Shown: one piece after another, positions 24,400 to 35,317 of the stretch
How the letters are laid out: each line of letters starts with the position of its first letter
Numbering within the stretch: position 1 is the stretch's first letter
Assembly (NCBI GenBank): GCA_963930655.1
Contig: OZ005620.1
Coordinates: 17,985,001-18,049,000, forward strand
Length of the DNA: 64,000 bases
Direction of reading: 5' to 3'
DNA from: Myrica gale
Lineage: Eukaryota > Streptophyta > Magnoliopsida > Fagales > Myricaceae
Made by a program: the position numbers and the translations under genes
Notes under the pieces: generated by a model
What the model was told of the DNA's origin: nothing
The model's database searches: none
Seen by the model: only the letters and a program-made list of their open reading frames with translations

Positions 24400-26602
24400 T
24401 AGGGCTGCACAACCCCACCTGTAAAATCTGATGGTACTGGCACCGGATTTCCGGTACCTGGCCTCACCGTTGCCGTAGCCGGTGGCTTATTTTTAGAAAA
24501 CCCGGAGGTTTTCCCGGTTTACCCGGCACCGAGTTCCCAAGTACCGGGAAACCAGATTTTATTTTTAAAAAAAAATTTTATGTTGAAAGGACGTCGTTTT
24601 CAACGTTTCATTTTTATACCTAAAACCCCTCCCCCCATCCTCGAGCTTCGATTCACCCCCCGGTCGACAACCTCTCTCTCCCTCCCAGTCCCCACCCTTT
24701 CCAATCGCCCCCCTCCTCTACCCTTCGCCGGCCACGCCTCCCCGGTCCTCCGCCGCTCATTGAGAATGCTCTCTTTCCTCAGCCTACTCCGACTCTTCTT
24801 TCTACTCTCCTCGTCATCCTCTTCTATTTTCCCGACATCCCCCACCCGTGACCACGCCTCTCTTTCTCTCTCTACTTTCCCTCTCCTGCGCACAGGCGGC
24901 ACATCCCTTTGACGTGCCCCTCTCTCTCTCCCTACTTTCCCTTTCTTGTTTTCCCCTTTTTCCCAGTTGAATTCCACGGGTTTGATGCAGAACCTGAAGG
25001 CCAAAGATGGTGGAAAAGGCCCAGGCTGCATTTATGCTATTGGTTGAATTGGAAGCCACTGATGTGTTCTTGGTGCTCGTTCTTTCTTCCTTGAACTTCA
25101 TTTTGTTTCATTATGCAATTTAAAGAGTATTTAAATTGTTCTTTGTGAAGCATATTTTTGCACTTTCATTTACATTTTAGATGTCTTCTAAGACTGCTAT
25201 TCTTGTCAGGTCTGGGGTGCTTTGTCTAAAATAAAAAAAGGGTATGTGGCGGGGATGGAAAATTCTAGATGTCTTTCATTATGGTTATCTTCTCAAACTC
25301 TTAATTGTTTTTGGTTTTTTGGGATAGGGGTGTTCAAGCTTCGTACTTTTTTCATTGATATTTCTTGTAGTTTCTTTCGAGTTATGCACATTGACAATTT
25401 GGGCAGGGTAATTCTTTGTTGTAGCTTCCAGTAAACTAACTATTATTTTGGACTGATGGTCCTTGCAAGTATTCCAAGCCAGTTTGATTGATGCTCAAAA
25501 CATAGAAGGATATTATCAGGAATTGTCCTTGGGCACTGCCAGCAAATTCTATTTAGGTGTTTACGTCCAAATATGAGAGTTTGACTGTTCACAGAATCTA
25601 GGCAATTTCAGTATTCTGAAATAAATGAGTGCCTAAAGTTATAAGAATTTCCCATAACTTTAGATGAACTAACTACCGTGTTTGAGTTATTAGCTTTGTT
25701 GGTTTCAGATGCAGACATTTTAAATTGAGGATCAGTTGTATCTCTTTTTCTATCTTTTCTTCCAAGGATTGTTGATTTAGTGTTTTACTAATTATGCATC
25801 CTTTTTTAACTTGTTAATGTAAAATCTTAAGCTGAGAGTTCAATTAATGACTTACATTTCTCTCGAATGAGATTTTAGTTTTCCATTGATCTTAGGGAAT
25901 GGAGCTTTTCCAAATAACTCATATAGAGTTTGATTGACTAATGCGGGTGTATAGGAAGTTCCAAATATATGGTATGGATGTATAATATCGACTAATGCGG
26001 CTGTAATGCACAATTGGAACTTATGTTTCTAATTTTTTTCCCTTCTAATTTACCTTCCTCATTTTTTATGGATTTTCGATTAGTGATGTATTGCAGAATT
26101 GTGTGTGCAGTTTGTCTCCCAACCTGTTTTTAATGCAGACTCATGCTCCGGGCATCAAACATAATGTTGTGTGGTTGGTTGTAGGTTGGTAAAGGTTTGT
26201 CCAAGAATGAGAAAGCTCAGAAATTAACTCTAAGCCACTGCCTTGAAGCTGTAAGTCCAATTCTGTATCCAGGTTTGATGAATTTGTGGACTGATGGAAT
26301 TTTTGAATGCATTTATATGTTTTGTACGTTTGTGTCATTTGTGGCATAGTTGTTACCAGCCACTAATGGGATAAGATTTTATTAATATGTGATCAATAGA
26401 CTAAAGGAAAAATAAAAAAAAATACATTAGGCGAAGTGCATAAAATGCTTAAAAAAATGGTTTAATATGAATGTAGGATAACCAGAATCGGAACCGCCAC
26501 CGCTAAAACTACTACCGTTAAGGGCCGATTTTTGCCATTAACGATGTAGGTATAAGTGACCTATATTTGAAAACTGACCTACACCGAAGTTGTGTAGCCC
26601 TA
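24400..26602. mobile_element. hAT element of 2.2 kb with captured gene sequence
   Basis: Flanked by an exact 8-bp duplication, TTCACAAC at 24392-24399 and 26603-26610. The left terminus is TAGGGCTGCACAAC and the right terminus read inwards is TAGGGCTACACAAC. The right 240 bases, reverse-complemented, align with the left 240 bases of the hAT at 53832, so the two are family members with different interiors. The interior has a pyrimidine-rich leader-like tract (24600-24960) and a captured exon at 26185-26250. No transposase is seen. Confidence 0.9.
26185..26250 (+). pseudogene. Captured exon resembling an IQM calmodulin-binding protein
   Basis: A 66-base open exon is bounded by TTGTAG and GTAAGTCC, near-ideal splice sites. 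It reads VGKGLSKNEKAQKLTLSHC and then LEA. From memory, plant IQM (IQ-motif) proteins contain a nearly identical segment (VGKGLSK, EKAQKLALQHWLEA) just after the IQ region. Substitutions such as S-H-C for Q-H-W suggest relaxed constraint. No other IQM exon was recognised, so this is a fragment inside the hAT. Confidence 0.7.
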
Positions 26603-26610
26603 TTCACAAC

Positions 26611-29411
26611 TAACTAAACTAAAAAAAAGCCAAACAGAAAGAGAAAAGCGTACCACTTAATCAAACTTATTAAAGAGAGCACTCCGTTTGAAATTCAGGC
26701 ACATGCAATCCTAAATTACAAAAATAAAAAAGGTTATATTATTGAGAAAGGCTAATTAAAATAAACATAACTGTACGGTCAAGTGCTTTACTTTGCAGAA
26801 GAATATTCTCCTTGTTCCAACCTATAAGCAATTTGATCCCTTTTTCCTATGGGTCGGATTTGCTACCGTTCGGTTACCCACTTCCGCCTCTCACAAATGC
26901 AGTGTCTATGCTGCAATTCGGCCACTCGAACTGTAGTAGAGACGCGCCCCTTCCTATCATTATGTATTGCTGGTTTACACAATTTTTCTAAACCCTCCTA
27001 TCCTCTAACATTCAACATGGATAGATGAAATTAACTGTTTGGAATTGATATAGGGCATTTGTTTTCCAACATTTCTATCCTTCAAAATTTCCAAACAATC
27101 ATAAAATAATCTTTCTCTCCTCATTAAATTATAAAATAATATTATATTGTTCAATTAAATCTTCTCTCTCCTCACTTTTCATAAAATACTATTTTTTCAC
27201 AAACTCCAATACCCAAAATTTTCAAAACTCCACTATTTCCACAAACAAACACCGATCGTCTGATTTTGGAACTTTGCACGAAGTTTCCGGACATCAATGA
27301 AAATTGTTTTATGTATTGCTAATCAATTTATTTAGTGCTTGGTTTTAAATTTTAATATTTAGTTAATCTCCAATACTAACGATCACTATGGGATGCAAAA
27401 AAAAAAGGAAAGATTAAAAAAAAAAACAAAACAAAAAGTCTTCGTTTTTGGTGAGTTAAATAAACGGAGCCATAGAGATCCGGACCATAGGTCACTGTCG
27501 GTACCTATCAGTATCAGCCACGAAACCTGTGGACCATTCCTTTGGGTGCGCGAAAATCGAGAGATAATCTTTCCACGTAAGCTGGTGGGCACGCGCCTTT
27601 TTTGACGTTGATTGACTCGTCAATCAGACGGCGGTTATTTTGAGGGCTCGATGCTGTGGCAAGGGGGCAAAGAGCCGGACGGCTCAGATGCCTTTTTCTC
27701 TCACCGCCACTGTGGACCTCTGCTCCGTGGTTGGGCGAGCGCCTCGACTGTTGTTGGCGGACCAGTTAAATGACTGCCTGGTCCACAGAGGTGTCGTGCT
27801 GCCACGTCATCATATGTTCGGTGTAATGATGACGGTGTGTCAGGCATGATGATGGGAGAAAACGTCATCTCTATCCTCGGATCCTTTTGTTTTGTATCTC
27901 TAATTTCGTCCCTTCTGGTTTGTTTTCTGCGCACTTGTCTTCTTTTTGGTTTTTTTTGTTGTTTAAGTCAGAATTTCTTATATTATTATTATTATTAATC
28001 GAACGGTCGAATGTGTTGACGGAGTGTATTGTGCCAACTTAAAAAAATTAAAGATTTATTAGAAAAAAAAATATATATATATATATATACTATAGTTACA
28101 TCAGAATTATTTACTCACAAGTCACAACTAATATAGTTGAGGTAAATTTCAGGAAATTATTTTAAAAAAATTTAGAGATTCATAAACCATCTTGTATTTT
28201 CTTAACAGTCAACCGGCCTATTCTTAAACTCAACTTTCTTTTCCTTGTTGGGGTCGTGAGATTGTGTTTTCGTTTAGTTCTTAGGAATAAATGGTGTGGA
28301 TAATGTGGGCTTTTCAACTGTGTTGATGGATCCATAACAGATCCTTATCCATTATCCAATTGTCCCTTCAAATATCCAAGCCCAACACTTGGGTAACATA
28401 AGTGGTTTGTAAAACAAGTTTAGAATTTGCTGTGTTTTATGGTCACAAACAAGAGCCCACAACAACTAAATCAGAAACTGCTGACAGCTGATATTGCAGA
28501 GCAATTAAGGCCGAGAAAAAGCAGAGTAATTGTTCTCAACAACTTGGGTTGGTCTATCCTTGTCACTGACAGCTGATATTGCAGCGCAAGTAAGGCGGAT
28601 AAAGCAGAGTAGGCGTTTTCAAAAATTTGTAGGTTGAATACGGGCCATGGACAGTTTAGATATACACTCATCGGGGCTTTGAGAGCCTTGGGCTGCTACA
28701 GACGGTTGGAATGAACCATTTTTTTTTTATATACAATTTCTGCTGCGTTCGGCTTTACTTCTTGTGCCTGCTTGATGAGCATAAAGATCTTTTTATATGT
28801 GGTTTTAGGGGGGAGACGATTTGATAAACCTTGCATAATTGAAACATAACACAGAGAGGAAAAAGAGTAAAAGAGATTGAGATTCAAGTGGTTCGATCTA
28901 AAAAACTTACGTTTATTATAAAAGTCAAACTTATATTTATTGTAAAGCCTTTTATGATATATGATATTATCTCTAAAAGACAAAGGTGGTCTCATGCACT
29001 GTTTTGTTCTACATGAATTACAGTAGCTGACATTCTTGTGTCGCCCGATCTTCGGCAACAGTCGGCGGCTTTAGGGTATACAGCCTCTTTGCAGAGCCAT
29101 GACAAGGAAGAGACTTTCATCCCTCATGCACCACATCTTTGATTGCCTAAATAAGGGAAGCTTCCCGTTGTTTTCGTCAAAGAGAGCTAATATGTTTTTA
29201 GATTATACGATCGGGCTTGTACTACTCAGAAATACAAGAATTTCCTGGAACACTCACTCACACCCAGATAAAAAATGGAGGAACGTCGTCACGTTGCCAA
29301 AGTTTTGGCAGCTGTAGCTTTTACTCTTGTCAATCACATTCATTTTGTAATTAGCTTAGTAATTAAAAAAATTTAGCCAATCTATATGGATCTTGTCCCC
29401 AAATGGATTAA
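26611..29411. other. Intergenic DNA, no gene
   Basis: Contains a probable AT-rich Tourist-like MITE at about 27050-27255 (ends GGGCATTTGTTTTCC and CAAACAAACACCGA), a short AT microsatellite at about 28071-28089 and the direct repeat described separately at 28467. Open frames at 27640-27934 on both strands match nothing I know. Confidence 0.4.
28467..28622. repeat. Direct duplication about 98 bp apart
   Basis: CTGACAGCTGATATTGCAG occurs at about 28470 and again at about 28567. Each copy is followed by similar GCAAGTAAGGC / GCAATTAAGGC and AAGCAGAGTA segments. The copies are about 55-60 bases and non-coding as far as I can tell. Confidence 0.75.
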
Positions 29412-29604
29412 GGGTGAGTTTGTGTTGTAAAATTTTTGTGTTGTTAAAATTTTAGGTATTAGGTTTAGTGAAAATATGAATACAGGTACTTTTTTTATAT
29501 TTTTTGTAATGAAAAATTACGATTTGATGGGATAAAAATTATATTGTAATATTTTATTGTGAGATGATATAAAATTGCGTGAAATTTTGATTGACAAACG
29601 GACC
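29412..29604. mobile_element. Tourist-like MITE, 193 bp
   Basis: It aligns end to end with the reverse complement of the MITE at 11900-12097, including TTAAAATTTTAGGTATT and ATTATATTGTAATATTTTAT. Left flank TAA (29409-29411) and right flank AAA (29605-29607) would be a once-mutated 3-bp duplication. Confidence 0.7.
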
Positions 29605-31655
29605 AAAGGTTGGACTTATTGTCGTGACGCGTGCTCAACATAATTCATTCTTTTTTGTTTTGTTTTTTTGGGGTGGGTTTTCTCCATTTCCTAGTGCGTA
29701 TAAAACAATTGCGCGTGCAGTTGCAAGAAAATTAAAACCCAAAATTTGCACTTTTTAGTGCTATGAGCCTCACCCTCGTCTTAAAAGTTAGAGATTCAAT
29801 GAAGTGCCCTGAAAGGTTGTAAAAGTTGCCAATCCAATCCAAATTTTTGAGTTCACTTTATTCACAGTTCTTGATTCAAAGCAGATAGGTTAAACAAAAA
29901 GTGGGTTTACCGATGTCTCAGGATCAAATCGAACAGAACAACCGCTTGTCTATACCAATCATCTGTCCCACTTTAACTAGCGTCCCATCAACTTCTTACC
30001 AAGTTCCGATGCCCAAATTTGCCCTGAAAGTAATTTTCTATACAGTATACACCACTTGGCAGTACAAAAGTCTCGTACTTATCATGTAGCACAGCTGCAC
30101 AAGGGTCATATCTGTCATTTGAGAATTTCGGCTTTTCATGTTTCTCACAACTGGAACTAAACTCTCACCAGTCCCCAGAATCTTGATAAGAGTCCTTCAA
30201 ATACGTACTTGGGAATTCCAGAAACGGATGAGGATTGGCTGTAAGTGGCACAATTTTCTCTACGGTTGAAGCCCAAGCTCACTTGCGGTTTTGTGCTCTT
30301 GCAGGTTAGTTGATTTTTCGCATATTACCCATTTGGAAAGTTTTCGTCTTCCTTAATATCCATCAATGTTACATGGATCTCTGCTCTCGACTCATATACT
30401 AGTTGGGCTTTGTGTTCTTTCCCAATTTGTTTCGAGTCTTGCCATCTACCCATCTGTATGGAAGTTGATTTCTATCAGTACTTTCGGAGGAAAATTTTTC
30501 TGGGAAGAAATATGCTGGGTTAAGTTCTTCGCTGCTCATTTGCACAAGGAATTTGAATTATTTTATGTTTAGAGATGCTTTCCTAATAAATATTGATTGA
30601 TGAACTGGATTTATACGAATTGCAGTGGCAAGAATTGACAAAATGGGTTCGTGCCATTAGGAGTTTTAGCTTGACAGTGGTGCGAAATATTGAAATTTTG
30701 TCACAATTAATATTTTCGAGGTTTAAGATTTAAACAGGTCGGGAAAGGATTTAGGAAATGCGACTAGAATAATCCTGCTCAATTGATTATAAGAAAGTGG
30801 GACTTTCTCTCTACACTTGCACTGTGTTGCTTAACATATGATGAATTACGTTAGTATATGCCCTGCTTTCCTTTGAATTGGTATGATTCTGATAATGGGG
30901 GGGGGGGGACTTTACAAGATTGTATCTCTGCCCTTATGGAGGGTGAAATGAATTCAGCTACACGGCATTGTAGTTGACAGTCATAATGCCTGCGGAATGT
31001 ACTAGAGGAAATGGTGAAGTTTTCTCTGCATTTACCTTTTTGCTGGAAAATAATGACTTCTCTATCTGTTGTGACTATCAAGATGGATTATCTGCTACCT
31101 GCTGATAGGCCTGAGTCAGGTGTTTCCAAGACATACTAGTAGCTGCAGGGATCTTTTATTTTCATTGCAATTTTAGTTTTCTTGTTTGCTTCTTTGGGAA
31201 TTGATATGCGATCCTGTAAACAGTATATTTTTTCCTGTCTCACACTTAGTAGCCGGACACTTACCTATGATTTGGTAGGTATGCACAATGAAAGTGAAAC
31301 TATATTTGTACTAGTTTTGCAGTGTTTAGGTACATGCAAAAACTACTCCTTCTCCCTGGCCTCTTTTTCCTTTTTTTATGACCAAATGATTCATGGTTGA
31401 GAGAGGTTGGCTTATGTTCCCAGTTGTTGTTGCTTTGTTTGGGTACTATCCCCTTACTCAACAAAGGGCCACTCTCGATGGCTTTGGCCATGCCAGCCAC
31501 TAGATTGTAATTTATTCTGTGTCACATCTCAAAAACTGTTAAAACTTAGCATGCTATTGTGGAAGATAATCATATTAGTCGTACAAATGGGTTGACCTGT
31601 ATTCTTTTTTCTTTGTATTGTTGTAGTTCAACTCGGGCTTTGTTCTTTTTGTTGC
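29605..31655. other. Upstream region of the BTB gene, probable leader exons and introns
   Basis: No recognisable coding sequence. A good acceptor (TTGTATTGTTGTAG) ends at about 31626 just before the BTB leader, so a leader intron is likely, but its donor was not fixed. A run of 12 G lies at 30897-30908. Confidence 0.4.
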
Positions 31656-31733
31656 ATGAAGCATGAATTTGCTTGTATTCCTCTTCACACATGGACAAAA
31701 CCACAGTAGTCAAGGCTTGCAAACTCGGTGACC
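31656..31733 (+). promoter_or_regulatory. Two uORFs overlapping the BTB start codon
   Basis: ATG at 31656 opens MKHEFACIPLHTWTKPQ and ATG at 31663 opens MNLLVFLFTHGQNHSSQG. Both run past the main ATG at 31691, each in a different frame from it and from each other. If the leader exon begins at about 31627, these uORFs would be in the mRNA and should lower translation of the BTB protein. Confidence 0.45.
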
Positions 31734-32983
31734 AGAGCACCAGCGACACTATCGTACGCTTGAAAAATAGAGAAGGTAGACCTGAATGCTTCTATTCCCA
31801 CTCCTCCATCCTCATAAATAGGAGCAAATTCTTTGCCAGCCAGCTCTCGCATCCAAACTCCGGTACTTTCATTGACATTCAATGTTCAGAGTGTGACTAT
31901 GATGATCATGTCAATCTTTTGAGGCTTCTGTATGTCCCTGTGGACTCCATTCTGGAGTCCTTCAGCTCTGTTAAATCTGCTATTGGCATTCTGCAGAAGG
32001 CTGTTGCCTTGCATTGTGAAGAGATCACACATAGCTGCATCCAGTACTTGGAAGCTGTTCCTTGGGAGGACAAGGAAGAAGAACAAATTCTGAAAGCAGT
32101 TCCTAAATTGGGTCCAATGGCAATGCCCATTTTAGCGCGGATCCAACCTGTCGATTTAAGTGCCACAAAAAATGTCTTTGTTTCTGCAATTCGCTTTGCC
32201 ATGTCCACTGGTGAACAATATCCTCCATTTGGTGATGAGCTCAAGACTTCTGCTCAAGAACAAGTAGAATACATGCTAGGGGAAGACAAAGAGACACCTT
32301 TAGTTACGGCGGATGATGAGGTCAAATCGGTTGTAAGAATTGGTCTTTCCAATATTTTTACGTTATTTGAAAGTGAAATGTCCTTGCTTTTGGAGTCTGA
32401 ACTTGCATCTGAGACAGCAGAGGACAAACTTTTGCAGAGCTTATCCGATATTGAGTGGATGTGTAACATACTTCCCAAGATGGATTTAATGAAGGACTTT
32501 GTCTCAAAGTGGGTTGAAATTTCTGGTAGTGTTTTGGTGATCATTCAGGATGAGAAACTTGATTGTGTTATGTGGGGTTTGAAAGCAAAGTTAATACAAG
32601 TGACAGGGAAAGTCTTGGAAGCTGTTGGCTATGGCAATGTGATTCTTCAGGCGCCATGCCGAGGGCAATTGCTAAAGTCGTGGCTCCCTTATATAAGAAA
32701 GATGAAACCTCTCTTGGATTCAAAGAGCAATGAGGAGACGGGATTTGCTTACAAGATGACCGAAGAACTTTGCCAGAGCATAGAGGGGGCAATAGTCTCA
32801 TTGATACTGGCATTGCCATCAAATGATCAGGCTGATATTCTAGCAGACTGGATGGGAGCCGAGCAACTTCGGTTTCCTGACCTTAGTGAGGCTTTTGAGG
32901 TGTGGTGTTACAGAACCAAGTCTGCAAAGAGAAGATTAGTGCAGGGCTTAGACAGCCTTGAGAATGACACTGTCAGCCTTTAA
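31691..32983 (+). CDS. BTB/POZ domain protein (At3g05675-like), 430 aa
   Basis: A single uninterrupted coding exon of 431 codons. I start at the ATG at 31691 (MDKTTVVKACKLGDQSTSD) because the open frame's extra upstream codons begin with TTG. Residues about 15-115 form the BTB/POZ fold (DTIVRL, YSHSSILINRSKFFASQL, LLRLLYV). The rest is the all-helical C-terminal region typical of this plant group, with YLEAVPWEDKEEEQ, SAQEQVEYML, LALPSNDQADILADW and FEVWCYRTKSAKRRL. The whole protein follows Arabidopsis At3g05675 closely in length and order, as I remember it. BTB proteins often serve as CUL3 ubiquitin-ligase adaptors, but this subgroup's role is not established. Confidence 0.93.
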   Translation: MDKTTVVKACKLGDQSTSDTIVRLKNREGRPECFYSHSSILINRSKFFASQLSHPNSGTFIDIQCSECDYDDHVNLLRLLYVPVDSILESFSSVKSAIGILQKAVALHCEEITHSCIQYLEAVPWEDKEEEQILKAVPKLGPMAMPILARIQPVDLSATKNVFVSAIRFAMSTGEQYPPFGDELKTSAQEQVEYMLGEDKETPLVTADDEVKSVVRIGLSNIFTLFESEMSLLLESELASETAEDKLLQSLSDIEWMCNILPKMDLMKDFVSKWVEISGSVLVIIQDEKLDCVMWGLKAKLIQVTGKVLEAVGYGNVILQAPCRGQLLKSWLPYIRKMKPLLDSKSNEETGFAYKMTEELCQSIEGAIVSLILALPSNDQADILADWMGAEQLRFPDLSEAFEVWCYRTKSAKRRLVQGLDSLENDTVSL

Positions 32984-35317
32984 ATTTTTTTTTCAGCGTT
33001 TTGTTGTGTAATTGGTTTATGAAATATAATGGAGGGTGATGATCCTATTCATGTATTTTCACAGAATTAAGCTCCATTTGATTCTTTTTGCTCCCCTTTC
33101 GGCTTATGTTTCATTTCCATGTAGTTTCCAAACACCCAACATATCTTTGCCCATGGTGGTAGGTTTAGGCGGATCATACCAAAGCAACAAGAAAATCGAA
33201 CTGATCTTTGCAGGATTGGTCTTGTGGGATATTGAGTGTGGAGAGTGGACACCCAGAACATATTCTTCTGGATTGTAACTTAGTTGTAGGTTTCATCCTA
33301 GAGTGTATATAGGCCCACCGACCAACTTAAATAAAAAAATATGTATCTTTGAAACAATCATTGTTCATATGTTTTAGGTCAATCTTGGTAACAACCACCC
33401 CTCAGTGGAATGTTCTTTGGTCCCATCGACTGGCGTCGAATGATCATCATGGAACCAAAATCTGTTTGTGATAGGCAGAGTTTTTTTTTTTCCACTTTGT
33501 TTCTCGTCAATTATCTTCCACCTTTGATTAGACAACCAAACACACCGGGCTATAAAAGCAAAAGATATAAGAGTTTAGGATAATAATTTTTTTTTCTCAA
33601 AAAACCATATTTATTAAATCCTTTATGTTGGCTTTTGAGAAATTTAAATGTCAAAATTTGACGCATTTAATTGCAACCAAAATCAAATATTGGAGTTTTA
33701 TTTTACGTTTAGATTATATTCTATTCAGGATGTCTAGATCTTTTCAAAATAATTATCATGAAATAATTAAAATTAAAACAATTCTTTTAACTAAATGGTA
33801 CAAATCTTATTTTATCAATATTTGATACATTGTCAACATAGACTTTTATTAAAAAAAACTAACGAATAAAATTTAAACTATTATCATATAATTATATGTC
33901 GCATGTTATATTTATTTGTATATATAGTATTAGAGTTTGCATCTTGTCGAATCAACTAGCAATAATTTTACTGTATTTATCTCAGTCATTGAATTGAAAA
34001 TTATAGTAAGGCTGCGTTTTTTGTGTAAAATAAGGAAAATGGAAAAATATTTTAAACTGAAAATATTTTCTAAGAAAATAATTGATTTTCTGGTGTTTGG
34101 TGGACACTGAAAATATTTTAAAATTAAATTTTCAGTTTTTTTTATTGAAAATATTTGTAGAAAATTGAAAATTTTAATATAATAATCTGTGTTAAAAATA
34201 ATATAAGCTTTTATAATTTCCAATAATTAATATATTTAAATTTTATTAGTAATATTTTTAATGCCAGCAGATTTCAATTGGAAGGTGGTGGAGGGGTGGT
34301 GGTCCCTAGAAAAGAGATGGTTAACAAAATTTTGGTCAAAATATGCAAATGATCCATCTGATTTCACTTATTATAAATTGGTCCTTGTGTTTCTAGTTTT
34401 AACGATTTGATCATTGTGGTCATTAATATGACGCACGAAGGTCCCTCCATCTACACTTCCGTTAATTTCCTGACGGAATACGTTTAGATGTTCATTTTAA
34501 ACATTTTAATAATGTTTACATGTCAGCATATTCTATCAAGAGATTAACTGAGACATGAACGGATGGATCTCGTGCATCATATTGGACCTATTGGTGACCG
34601 CAAAGATTAAATCTTTGAAGTTGGAACTACGTAAATCAATTTGTAACAAAGTGAAACCACAAAAATCAATTGATAATTTTTTAAAAAATTTCATAAAAAG
34701 AGAAATAGGAGAAACAAGCTAAAAAATAACTTTCACTTCACCAAAGCTAAAGTCATTTTTTACTCGAGAGACTGGTATGTTTGAGCCTTTGGGTTTAATA
34801 TTAAAAAAGTCATCACATAATTTTTTATTATTATAATATTTATTAAAAATCTTCTATTTCTTATTTTTTACCAACTCTAATAAAATATCTTTATTTTATA
34901 ATATTTCATAAATTCAAATATTCAAAATTTACACGCTCAAACATTCCCTAAATATTCCGTTAACCAAAATTTTGTTTTCAGTTAACCACCAGCTTTCGCT
35001 CAAATCGAAAATATTTTCAATCGATACATAGACAGCCGCAATACAGAAACAGAGCAATACCCCCCTTCCGAATATCCGCATGCCACCTCAACACTAACTT
35101 GAAATTCCAACTCTATCCTCCGGCGAACCGTTTCAGGACTCTCCAAGACCCTATGGTAACCGGTAACATTAAAACCAACCCATTGCCGAGTTTTTTCTCC
35201 TTTTCCCTCCGCAAGAACGACGATTTGGCGAGCTCTCCTAGTTGCGCTTGGAATAAAATTTCAGGTGTTGGGACAAATTTGTAACGGTGAGTCTTCTGAA
35301 GCAGAGGCAGGCGAAGA
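32984..35317. other. Intergenic DNA between the BTB and ORM genes
   Basis: Holds the BTB 3' UTR, AT-rich DNA, the foldback MITE at 34325-34675 and, at about 34005-34200, a repeat with GAAAATATTTT and TTGATTTTCTGGTGTTTGG motifs typical of a common plant MITE. The ORM promoter and leader lie at about 35000-35317, with a splice-donor-like CGGTGAGTC at 35284. Confidence 0.45.
34325..34675. mobile_element. Mutator-like foldback MITE
   Basis: The left arm (TTATAAATTGGTCCTTGTG, AACGATTTGATC, GTGGTCATTAATATGACGCA) reappears inverted in the right arm (GTGCATCATATTGGACCTAT, GCAAAGATTAAATC, ACGTAAATCAATTTGTAAC). Arms are about 110-130 bases. The copies are diverged. Confidence 0.55.

Noticed and set aside
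24600..25031. Arg/Glu-rich minus-strand frame of 143 residues
   Set aside because: It is the complement of a pyrimidine-rich leader-like tract within the hAT element, and the composition explains the open frame.
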